DNA of 36,801 nucleotides from a bacterium. Lineage in GTDB: Bacteria > Sysuimicrobiota > Sysuimicrobiia > Sysuimicrobiales > Segetimicrobiaceae. The stretch spans positions 1-36,801 of the forward strand of contig DASSJF010000068.1 of NCBI GenBank assembly GCA_035691305.1. The letters are read 5' to 3'. Below, piece after piece: positions 30,252-36,801 of this stretch; the stretch's first letter is position 1; every line of letters starts with the position of its first letter. A program made the position numbers and the translations under genes. The notes below the pieces were generated by a model that worked only from the letters and a program-made list of their open reading frames with translations, was not told the DNA's origin and ran no database searches.

Positions 30252-31189
30252 CAGGCGCCCTCGAACTCGCCGAGCATCTTGATCTCGGTGGCTAGATCAC
30301 GGCCGGCGCGATCGCGCACGCACGCCTGCACCCGCCCGATCAGCTCCAGCACGTCGCGGGCCGTCGCGCCGCCGGCGTTGAGAATGTAGTTGGCGTGGCG
30401 GTCGCTCACCACGGCGCCGCCCACCCTCAGGCCTTTGATGCCGGCGGCGTCGATCAGCCGCCCGGCGTAGTCGCCCTCCGGATTGCGGAAGATACAGCCG
30501 GAGCTCGGCGGGCCGAGGGGCTGGCTCTCCGCGCGGGTCGCGAGCCACTCTTCGAGGCGCGCGACCGTCTCGGCCGCGGGGGCCGGGCGGAGCCGCAGCT
30601 CGCAGTCGAGCACCACGCCCGGCCGCTCTTGAAACAGGCTGTGCCGGTAGCGCAGCCCGAGATCGGCGGAGCGCCATGTCACGAGCCCGCCGGGCGTCCG
30701 CGCCCGGACCGCGATGAGGACGTCGGCCATGGAGCAGCCGTGGGCGCCGGCGTTCATCACCACCGCGCCGCCCACCGACCCGGGAATGCCGGCCGCGAAC
30801 TCGAGGCCCGCGAGGCCCCGCTCCGCCGTCCGGCGGCTCAGGTGTGGCAGGCTCACGCCGCACTCCGCGTGAACGCGCGGATCGTCGTAGCGCACATGCT
30901 CCTGTCCGCGGCCGGTCTTCAGCACCACACCGCGGATTCCGCGGTCCGCGATCAGGACGTTGCTGCCGCGGCCGAGCACGACGAACGGCACGCCCTCCCC
31001 GTACAGCCAGGCGACCGCGGCGTCGAGCGACTCGAGCGTGGGCGGCAGCACGAGCACGTCGGCGGGCCCGCCGATGCGGAACGAGACGTGCCGCGCGAGC
31101 GGCTCGTTCCGGCGCACGCACCCGGGGCACAGCCGCTCGAGCGCGGCTGCCGCCGGCGCCAGGTCGACCTTGGCCATATCGTTAGCCAC
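30251..31189 (-). CDS. murB: MurB, UDP-N-acetylenolpyruvoylglucosamine reductase
   Basis: MurB is the FAD enzyme that makes UDP-MurNAc from the enolpyruvyl intermediate. The 312-residue protein carries HVSFRIGGPADVL, VLGRGSNVLIAD, the FAD-binding GIPGSVGGAVVMNAGAHG, SSGCIFRNPEGDYAGRLID and the catalytic Glu in TEIKMLGEF. It is a type IIb enzyme (no Tyr loop). In the usual SSGSTFKNP segment the third Ser/Ser pair reads SSGCIF, a variation at the end of the catalytic serine loop seen in other phyla as well. The GTG at 31189 overlaps murC by eight bases; an ATG at 31177 is a second option. Confidence 0.95.
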   Translation of the reverse strand: MANDMAKVDLAPAAAALERLCPGCVRRNEPLARHVSFRIGGPADVLVLPPTLESLDAAVAWLYGEGVPFVVLGRGSNVLIADRGIRGVVLKTGRGQEHVRYDDPRVHAECGVSLPHLSRRTAERGLAGLEFAAGIPGSVGGAVVMNAGAHGCSMADVLIAVRARTPGGLVTWRSADLGLRYRHSLFQERPGVVLDCELRLRPAPAAETVARLEEWLATRAESQPLGPPSSGCIFRNPEGDYAGRLIDAAGIKGLRVGGAVVSDRHANYILNAGGATARDVLELIGRVQACVRDRAGRDLATEIKMLGEFEGA

Positions 31190-32603
31190 GTCCGGCCTCT
31201 GCCGGGAGCGGCGCGCCCCGCCGCCGCAGCCGCGCGGTCACGTCGTCGGCGACTTTCCAGATATCTCCGGCGCCGACCGTCAGGATCAGGTCGCCCGGGC
31301 GCGCCTCCGCGGCCACCAGCGCCGCGGCGTCGGCCAGCTCCGGCACAAACCGCACCGGCCGGTGCGCGCTTACGGCGCGCACGATGATGCCCGCATCCAC
31401 CCCGGGAATCGGCGGCTCGTCGGCCGCATAGATCTCGGTCACGATGAGCTCGTCGACCAGGTCGAAGGCGAACGCAAAGTGGCGGCCCACCGTCTGCGTC
31501 CGCGTGTAGCGGTGGGGCTGGAAGACCACGACGATCCGCGCCGCCGGCCATCCCCGGCGGGCGGCGGCAAGGAGGGCCGCGACTTTGGTCGGGTTGTGTG
31601 CGTAGTCGTCGACGACGAGGATCCCGTCGACCTCGCCGCGGACGCTGAAGCGGCGCGTCACGCCCTCGAACGAGGCGAGTGCCGCGGCGATGACCTCTTG
31701 CGACACGCCGAGTTCGGTCGCGACCGCGAGGGCCCCGACCGCGTTCTGCGCGTTGTAGGCGCCCGGAATCCTCAAGGTGATCCTCGTCGCAGGCGCGCCG
31801 CCCCCCCGGACTTCGAGCACCGTGCGACGTCCGGACGTCTCGAGCACCCGGCCGCGGTAGGTCGGCTCGCCCTCCAGGCCGTACGTCACGGTTCGCGCGG
31901 CCCCGTCCGCGGCGAGCAAGCGGCCCCCCGGCCCGTCCGTGCACACCGCGGCGAAGCCCGACGCCGGGACGCCGCGCAGGAACTCCCGGAACGTCTCCAT
32001 GACCCGCGCTTCGCTGCCGTAGAAGTCGAGATGATCCGTCGCGTCGACCGCGGTCACGACCGCGACCTGCGGCGCGATCCAGACCAGCGAGCCGTCGCTC
32101 TCGTCCACTTCCGCGACGACGTCCGGCCCGCCGCCCACGCGCGCGGTGCCGCCGAGCGAGGGAACGTCGCCGCCGACCAGCACCGTCGGATCCCGGCCGG
32201 CGCGCGCGAGGATCGCGCCCAGCATCGCCGTCGTCGTGGTCTTGCCGTGGGTGCCGGCCACACCGATCGCGTGGCGGCCGCGCATCAGATCCGCGAGCAT
32301 TCGCGCGCGGTGCACGAGCGGGATGCCGTGCCCGACCGCGGCCCGCACCTCGACGTTGTCGTCCGGGACCGCGCGGCTGACGATCACAAGCTGCGCGCCC
32401 TCGACGTGCCGCGCCGCGTGCCCGACGTGGACCTCCGCGCCCTCGGCCCGCAGCCGCCGGGTCGTATCGCTCTCGCGCAGATCCGACCCGGAGACGACGC
32501 AGCCGCGCGCAAGGAGCACGCGGGCGATCGCGCTCATCCCGCTGCCGCCGATCCCCACGAAGTGGATGTGCGCGCCTCTGACCGCGAGCGCTGCCGCCGT
32601 CAT
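31182..32603 (-). CDS. murC: MurC, UDP-N-acetylmuramate-L-alanine ligase
   Basis: MurC adds L-alanine to UDP-MurNAc. The 473-residue protein has IHFVGIGGSGMSAIARVL, the Walker A loop GVAGTHGKTTTTAML, VAEVDESDGS, VTAVDATDHLDFYG, DDYAHNPTKVAALL and FQPHRYTRTQT, all typical and intact. The ATG at 32603 overlaps the murG stop (ATGA). The order murG-murC-murB-ftsQ is that of Clostridia and many Actinobacteria. The frame is open further upstream within murG but that part is Arg/Pro-rich and not coding. Confidence 0.96.
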   Translation of the reverse strand: MTAAALAVRGAHIHFVGIGGSGMSAIARVLLARGCVVSGSDLRESDTTRRLRAEGAEVHVGHAARHVEGAQLVIVSRAVPDDNVEVRAAVGHGIPLVHRARMLADLMRGRHAIGVAGTHGKTTTTAMLGAILARAGRDPTVLVGGDVPSLGGTARVGGGPDVVAEVDESDGSLVWIAPQVAVVTAVDATDHLDFYGSEARVMETFREFLRGVPASGFAAVCTDGPGGRLLAADGAARTVTYGLEGEPTYRGRVLETSGRRTVLEVRGGGAPATRITLRIPGAYNAQNAVGALAVATELGVSQEVIAAALASFEGVTRRFSVRGEVDGILVVDDYAHNPTKVAALLAAARRGWPAARIVVVFQPHRYTRTQTVGRHFAFAFDLVDELIVTEIYAADEPPIPGVDAGIIVRAVSAHRPVRFVPELADAAALVAAEARPGDLILTVGAGDIWKVADDVTARLRRRGAPLPAEAGRG

Positions 32604-33751
32604 GCGCGGGATTCTTTCGACACCGCCGCCTCGCTGCCGCCGCGCACGCGCTCCACCAGCGCCAGCACGCGGTCGGCGGCGTCGGGCCGTCCGAGCGCCC
32701 TCGCCCGGCCGGCCATGGCGTCGCGCCGGCCGGGCGCGTCCAAGATCTCCGCCACCGTCCGGGCGAGCGCCGTCCCGTCGAGGGTGGCATCGTCGAGGAG
32801 CACCGCGGCGCCCGCCCGGATGAGGGGCGCGGCATTCTCGGCCTGGTGACCGTCGGCCGCGTACCGGTACGGTACCAGCACCGCGGGCAGGCCGCACGCG
32901 GTAATCTCCGCGAGCGCGGTCGCCCCGCAGCGGCTGATGACGAGGTCCGCGCAGGCGTACGCGAGGCCGATCTGATCGAAGTACGGAACCCGCACGTGCC
33001 GGAGGCCCGCGGCGACGGTTTCGTTCGAGACGGCTGTGCGATCAAACTCGCCGATTTCACGGCCCTGCCAGCCGCGGCCGGTCTGGTGCAGGATCTGAAG
33101 GTCCCGGCGGCCAGCCAGCGACAGCGCCATCTCATCCGCCGCGGCGTTGAGGCGGGCCGCGCCCTGGCTGCCGCCGATCACGAGCACGGTCCGCCGCGCC
33201 GGATCGAGCCCGAACGCCCGCAGTCCCTCGCCCCTCGGCGTCGAGAAAACCTCGGAGCGCACCGGCAGGCCCGTGACGAGTGCCCGGCCGCCTCCGACCC
33301 GCGCCGCGGCGTCGTCCGACGTGACCGCGACCGCGCGGGCGAACCGCGCGAGAAAGGCGTTCGCGCGCCCGAGGGCCGCGTTGCCTTCGAGCAGCACGAC
33401 CGGCACCCGCCACAGCCAGGCCGCCAGCACCGGGGGCGCCGCGGCGATCCCGCCCGTCGCGACGACCGCGTCCGGCTGGAAGCGCGCGACGATCGCGAGC
33501 GCCTGCGCCAGCGAGACGGCGCCGGTCACGATCGCCACCGCCGCGCGAACCGGCGCGCGGCTGCGGGGCGGCCGCACCGCGAGGCCCGCGAACGGCAGCC
33601 CCGCGGACGGAACGAGCGCGGCCTCCATGCCCGTGGCGCTGCCGGCGAAGAGCAGCCCGGCGTCGGGGTCGCGACGCCTCAGCGCTTGGGCCAGCGCCAG
33701 CGCGGGGTACACGTGGCCGCCGGTACCGCCGCCGGCCAGCAGGAGGTTCAT
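32600..33751 (-). CDS. murG: MurG, lipid II-forming N-acetylglucosaminyltransferase
   Basis: MurG adds GlcNAc to lipid I at the inner face of the membrane to make lipid II. The 383-residue protein begins MNLLLAGGGTGGHVYPALALA and has VVATGGIAAAPPVLAA, LLEGNAALGRAN, VLVIGGSQGAARLN and SRCGATALAEITACGLPAVLVPYRYAADGHQ (read as SRCGATALAEI and VPYRYAADGHQ). These are the donor and acceptor loops. The last 25 residues are variable. Its ATG at 33751 overlaps the ftsW stop (ATGA). The open frame that continues upstream to 34894 lies inside ftsW in a different frame. Confidence 0.96.
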   Translation of the reverse strand: MNLLLAGGGTGGHVYPALALAQALRRRDPDAGLLFAGSATGMEAALVPSAGLPFAGLAVRPPRSRAPVRAAVAIVTGAVSLAQALAIVARFQPDAVVATGGIAAAPPVLAAWLWRVPVVLLEGNAALGRANAFLARFARAVAVTSDDAAARVGGGRALVTGLPVRSEVFSTPRGEGLRAFGLDPARRTVLVIGGSQGAARLNAAADEMALSLAGRRDLQILHQTGRGWQGREIGEFDRTAVSNETVAAGLRHVRVPYFDQIGLAYACADLVISRCGATALAEITACGLPAVLVPYRYAADGHQAENAAPLIRAGAAVLLDDATLDGTALARTVAEILDAPGRRDAMAGRARALGRPDAADRVLALVERVRGGSEAAVSKESRA

Positions 33752-34923
33752 CCGCGCGCCCAGGCGGAGTGCCGGCGGAGGATCGCGCGGCGCGATTTCG
33801 TGGTGACGACTTCCTCGTCGGGACGCGCGTACTGGGAAACGTTCAGGAGGATGCCGATCGCGATGTCGTTCAGCACGAGCGACGAGCCGCCGAAGCTGAT
33901 GAAGGGCAGCGGCACGCCGGTGATCGGAAGCGAGCCGGAGACGACCCCGATGTTGAGGACCGCCTGGCCGACCAGCATCGTCGTCAGCCCCGAGACGAGC
34001 AGCGAGCCGTAGCGGTCCGGACAGCGCGTCGCGATCCGGTAGCCCCATACGGCGAGCAGGATGAACAGCACGATGACGCAGACGCTGCCGATCAGGCCCA
34101 GTTCCTCGCCGATGATCGCGAAGATGAAGTCGGTGTGGCGCTCGGGCAGGTAGAAGAACTTCTGCCGGCTGTGGCCGAGGCCGAGCCCGAGCAGGCCGCC
34201 CGAGCCGATCGCGAGCAGCGACTGGATGATGTGAAAGCCGCTGCCGCGCGGGTCGCGCCAGGGGTGAAGGAACGCGGCCATCCGCTGGCTGCGGTACCCC
34301 GCCTTGAAGATAACCGCGAGCACCGCGGGCACGGCGAGCGCGCCGGCCGCGGCGAGGTGCCGCAGCCGCGCGCCGGCCACGAACAGCATCACGAACGCGA
34401 TGATCACGAGGATCAGCGCCGACCCGAGGTCCGGCTGTCTCAAAATCGGCACCGCCATGAGCCCGAGTATCACGAGCGGCGGTACGAGCCCGGCCCCGAA
34501 TTCGCGCGTGCGCGGGCCGCGGTTCGCGAGGAAGTGCGCGAGATACAGGATCAGCGCGAGCTTCGCGAGCTCGGCGGGCTGGAAGTTGAGCGGGCCGCCG
34601 AGCGAAATCCACCGCCGCGCTCCGCCGGCGACGCGGCCGACGTGCGGCACCAGCACGAGGACGAGCGTCGCGAGCGTCACGAGCAGCAGCGGAAACGTGA
34701 GGCGCCTGAGGCGCACGTAGTGGATGCGCCACGCAACCGACATGCCGGCGAGCCCGAGCAGCTCGTACAGCAGCTGGCGCTTCAGGAACCACGTGCCGTC
34801 GTGGTACTGCGCCTGCGCGGCGACCGAACTCGCGCTGTACACCATGACGATCCCGATGCACGTGAGCAGCAGCACGATCGTGAAAAGGCCCCACGCGGCG
34901 CCCCGCCGGTGGATCAGGTCCAC
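33748..34923 (-). CDS. ftsW: FtsW, SEDS-family septal peptidoglycan glycosyltransferase
   Basis: FtsW polymerises lipid II with its partner penicillin-binding protein at the septum. The 391-residue protein has about ten membrane helices. GIVMVYSASSV, LNFQPAELAKLALILYLA, RQPDLGSALIL, SRQKFFYLPERHTDFIFAIIGEELG (as FYLPERHTDFIFA) and GVPLPFISFGGSSL are standard SEDS marks. The place in the cluster favours FtsW over RodA or SpoVE. The GTG at 34923 has GGAGG six bases upstream and overlaps the murD end by ten bases. The C-terminus ends in a basic tail. Confidence 0.95.
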   Translation of the reverse strand: MDLIHRRGAAWGLFTIVLLLTCIGIVMVYSASSVAAQAQYHDGTWFLKRQLLYELLGLAGMSVAWRIHYVRLRRLTFPLLLVTLATLVLVLVPHVGRVAGGARRWISLGGPLNFQPAELAKLALILYLAHFLANRGPRTREFGAGLVPPLVILGLMAVPILRQPDLGSALILVIIAFVMLFVAGARLRHLAAAGALAVPAVLAVIFKAGYRSQRMAAFLHPWRDPRGSGFHIIQSLLAIGSGGLLGLGLGHSRQKFFYLPERHTDFIFAIIGEELGLIGSVCVIVLFILLAVWGYRIATRCPDRYGSLLVSGLTTMLVGQAVLNIGVVSGSLPITGVPLPFISFGGSSLVLNDIAIGILLNVSQYARPDEEVVTTKSRRAILRRHSAWARG

Positions 34924-36407
34924 GACCGGCCTCCGCCCGGGGAGCCCCCGGCCGACGCGCGCGCCACCGCGTCGACGAGCGTTCGAAAGTGCTCGGCGCG
35001 GTGCCGGTAGTCGCGGTACTGATCGAAGCTTTCGCACGACGGCGACAGGCTGACGGCGTCGCCCGGGCGGGCCATGGCGCGCGCCGCGGGGACCGCCTCG
35101 TCGAGCGTCGTGCACCGCACGACGGGCGCGATCACGCCGGCGGCCGCGATCGCCTCCGCGAGGAGGGGCGCCATCGCGCCGAAGAGGACGACGCCGCGCA
35201 CGTCCTGCGCGGCGAGGGCGTCGGCGACCGGCGCGAAGTCCCGCGCCGACGCGTTGCGGCGCATCCCGCCCGCCAGCAGCACGAGCGGCCGGTCGAAGGC
35301 GCGCACCGCCGCCGCCGCCGCCGCCGGGTTGGTGGCGAGCGAGTCCTCGTAGTAGCGGACCCCGTCGACCTCCGCGATGAGCGCGAGGCGGTGCGGGAGG
35401 CCCCGAAACTCGCGCAGCACGGCGCCGATCGCGCCGGCGTCCGCGCCCGCGACCCGCGCCGCGAGCGACGCGGCCAGCGCGTTCTCGAGCGTGTGGGCGC
35501 CGGGCGACTGCAGCCGCGCGTCCGCGATCCGCTCCTCCCGTCCGTCCAGGCGCAGCGTGATCTGGCCGCCGGCGATACAGGCGCCCTCCTCGACCGGTCC
35601 GGTCCGGCTCCAAAACAGCACCCGCCCCCGCGCGCCGGCCGCAAACCCTCGCGTCACCGGGTCGTCCGCGTTCAAGAGTGCCCAGTCCCGCGGCGCCTGG
35701 TGCGCGAGGATGCGCCGCTTCGTCTCGGCGTACGCCTCGAACGAGCCGTGGTCGTCGAGGTGGTGCGCGGCGACGTTCGTGACCACCGCCACGTGCGGGC
35801 TGTGCCCCAGGCCGACCAACTGCCGGTTGCTGATCTCGACGACCAGCACGGCCTCCGGCGTCACCTCGTTCAGGCGGTACAGGATCGGCACGTGCGTCCG
35901 GTCGTTGCCGGTCTCGAACGTCGCGCGGCCGCTGCGCGCGAGCATCGTCGCGGCGAGGCGCACGACCGTGAACTTGCCGTTCGTGCCGGTGACGCCGACG
36001 ATCGGGCACGGCACGGTCTCGAAGAACAGCGCCGTCATGCTGCTGAGCGGCACGCCGCGCTCGCGCGCGCGCCGCACCGGCTCGTTCTCGGGATGCCGGA
36101 ACCACGCCTGGGTCACGTAGATGATCTCGGCCGAGGCGATGCCCTCAAGGTAGCGGTCGCCGAAGCAGCGCGCGATCGGCGCCCGCAGGAGGCGGTCGAG
36201 GGCCGCGGTCTGCTCGTCCGGCGTCATCCATTGGTGGTTCCGGCGGAACGCGGCCGGGAACGCCTCCACCCCGGCCAGGTCGTGGGCCGTGAGCGTGGTG
36301 ATGCCGTGCGCCAGCAGAAAATCGGCGACGGTCGAACCCTCGGTGCCGGAGAGCCCCAGCACGTGGACGCGGCGGCCGCGCAGCCGTGCGAGCACGCCGT
36401 CGTTCAC
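34914..36407 (-). CDS. murD: MurD-type UDP-MurNAc-L-Ala-D-Glu ligase, atypical ATP-binding loop
   Basis: MurD adds D-glutamate to UDP-MurNAc-L-Ala. The start GTG at 36407 overlaps the mraY stop (GTGA), giving 497 residues, 40-50 more than usual, with extra length in the N-terminal domain. The Walker A segment reads [12 protein letters not shown]; Phe146 stands where Ser or Thr normally binds Mg2+. Glu191 in VVEISNRQL matches the conserved Ex[25 protein letters not shown] holds the likely carbamylated Lys230. [12 protein letters not shown] replaces the usual xNDSKATN. The position between mraY and ftsW fits MurD. It is a true Mur ligase; whether it has the standard activity is less sure. Confidence 0.88.
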   Translation of the reverse strand: MNDGVLARLRGRRVHVLGLSGTEGSTVADFLLAHGITTLTAHDLAGVEAFPAAFRRNHQWMTPDEQTAALDRLLRAPIARCFGDRYLEGIASAEIIYVTQAWFRHPENEPVRRARERGVPLSSMTALFFETVPCPIVGVTGTNGKFTVVRLAATMLARSGRATFETGNDRTHVPILYRLNEVTPEAVLVVEISNRQLVGLGHSPHVAVVTNVAAHHLDDHGSFEAYAETKRRILAHQAPRDWALLNADDPVTRGFAAGARGRVLFWSRTGPVEEGACIAGGQITLRLDGREERIADARLQSPGAHTLENALAASLAARVAGADAGAIGAVLREFRGLPHRLALIAEVDGVRYYEDSLATNPAAAAAAVRAFDRPLVLLAGGMRRNASARDFAPVADALAAQDVRGVVLFGAMAPLLAEAIAAAGVIAPVVRCTTLDEAVPAARAMARPGDAVSLSPSCESFDQYRDYRHRAEHFRTLVDAVARASAGGSPGGGRSWT

Positions 36408-36801
36408 GGCCGCAGCCCCATGCCGACCGCCGCCAGCAGCGCCCCGCAGAGCCAGAAGCGCACGACGGTCTGCGTCTCCGTCCAGCCGCAGAGTTCGAAG
36501 TGGTGGTGCAGCGGGCTCATCCGGAACAGCCGGCGGCCGCCGGTGCTCTTGAACCACGCCACCTGCAGCATCACCGACAGCGCCTCCGCGACGGCGACGC
36601 CGCCCACGATCAGCGTCAACACTTCCCGCTTCGAGAGTACCCCGGCGACGGCCAGCGCCGCGCCGAGCCCGAGGGAGCCGACGTCGCCCATGAAGACGCC
36701 GGCGGGGTGCGCGTTGTGCCAGAGGAAGCCGAGCGCCGCGCCGCCCGTCGCCGCGGCGATTACCGCGGCCGGGCCCGCGCCCGCGGCCGCGGCCGGGCCC
36801 G
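36404..36801 (-). CDS. mraY: MraY, phospho-MurNAc-pentapeptide transferase, C-terminal part
   Basis: MraY makes lipid I from UDP-MurNAc-pentapeptide and undecaprenyl phosphate. Only the last 130 or so codons lie in the window; the gene enters from the right edge. [23 protein letters not shown] contains the family's catalytic FMGDxGSL (here Val for the usual Thr), and [23 protein letters not shown] is the HHHFE loop that binds the nucleotide. Three membrane helices can be seen. The first 12 or so codons are GC-only low complexity. It is the first gene of the division and cell-wall run that ends at ftsZ, and overlaps murD by GTGA. Confidence 0.93.
   Translation of the reverse strand, partial: GPAAAAGAGPAAVIAAATGGAALGFLWHNAHPAGVFMGDVGSLGLGAALAVAGVLSKREVLTLIVGGVAVAEALSVMLQVAWFKSTGGRRLFRMSPLHHHFELCGWTETQTVVRFWLCGALLAAVGMGLRP
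36764..36801 (+). repeat. 14-bp direct repeat at the right edge
   Basis: CGCGGCCGGGCCCG occurs at 36764-36777 and again at 36788-36801, the very last base of the window, with only G and C between. It lies inside the mraY frame. A short pure-GC repeat at an end is a common place for an assembly to break. Confidence 0.7.

Noticed and set aside
33752-34894. Upstream continuation of the murG frame
   Set aside because: It lies within ftsW in another frame; the MurG N-terminus (MNLLLAGGGTGGH) starts at 33751.
34924-36105. Upstream continuation of the ftsW frame
   Set aside because: It overlaps murD and has the Arg/Pro/Gly-rich composition of a false frame; the GTG at 34923 with GGAGG fits FtsW.

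Overview
The window is a very GC-rich (roughly 70% by eye) chromosomal segment, almost entirely housekeeping and coded mainly on the minus strand. Both ends cut through genes (rqcH on the left, mraY on the right), as at the ends of a draft contig. The gene order is the one familiar from Clostridia-type Firmicutes: mraY-murD-ftsW-murG-murC-murB-ftsQ-ftsA-ftsZ, then nrdR, then pgeF-yggS-sepF, then ileS, dksA/traR-lspA-(lgt)-rluD-pyrR and rqcH. The usual spoIIGA-sigE-sigG block after ftsZ is absent, as are ylmG, ylmH and divIVA between sepF and ileS. With the T-box leader and SepF, this points to an uncultivated high-GC Terrabacteria lineage (Firmicutes-related, Chloroflexota or a nearby candidate phylum) that is probably not an endospore former. 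The exact phylum cannot be fixed from the sequence.

Layout, left to right. 1-297: the C-terminal end of RqcH, frameshifted. 352-8207 (minus): a seven-gene unit ileS-racemase-dksA/traR-lspA-lgt-rluD-pyrR, read from a near-consensus promoter through a T-box leader, so all of it may respond to uncharged tRNA. 8215-15689 (minus): phnD-phnC-phnE-pgeF-yggS-sepF-mtnA-glycosyltransferase, mostly overlapping or closely spaced, in which a phosphonate/phosphite-type importer has joined the old pgeF-yggS-sepF block. 15842-18608 (plus): DUF1275 membrane protein, fumC and a nitroreductase. 18609-22555 (minus): a small membrane-anchored protein of unknown function, then the nrdR-nrdJ unit, whose promoter carries two NrdR boxes 31 bp apart. 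22766-23507 (plus): a frameshifted membrane protein. 23491-26616 (minus): a site-2-type protease with a NatA/NatB-like ABC exporter. 26790-36801 (minus): the division and cell-wall cluster from mraY to ftsZ, nearly every junction an ATGA or GTGA overlap, ended by an intrinsic terminator.

The main surprises are altered active sites in core enzymes. IleRS carries GVHH where HxGH is expected. Lgt lacks the residues aligned with E. coli Arg143, Asn146 and Glu151. MurD has GTNGKFT in place of GxxGK[ST][ST]. The PhnE permease carries an extra beta-sandwich-like domain of about 100 residues. No CRISPR array, insertion sequence, rRNA or tRNA gene was seen, and no wholly new multi-gene system could be demonstrated.
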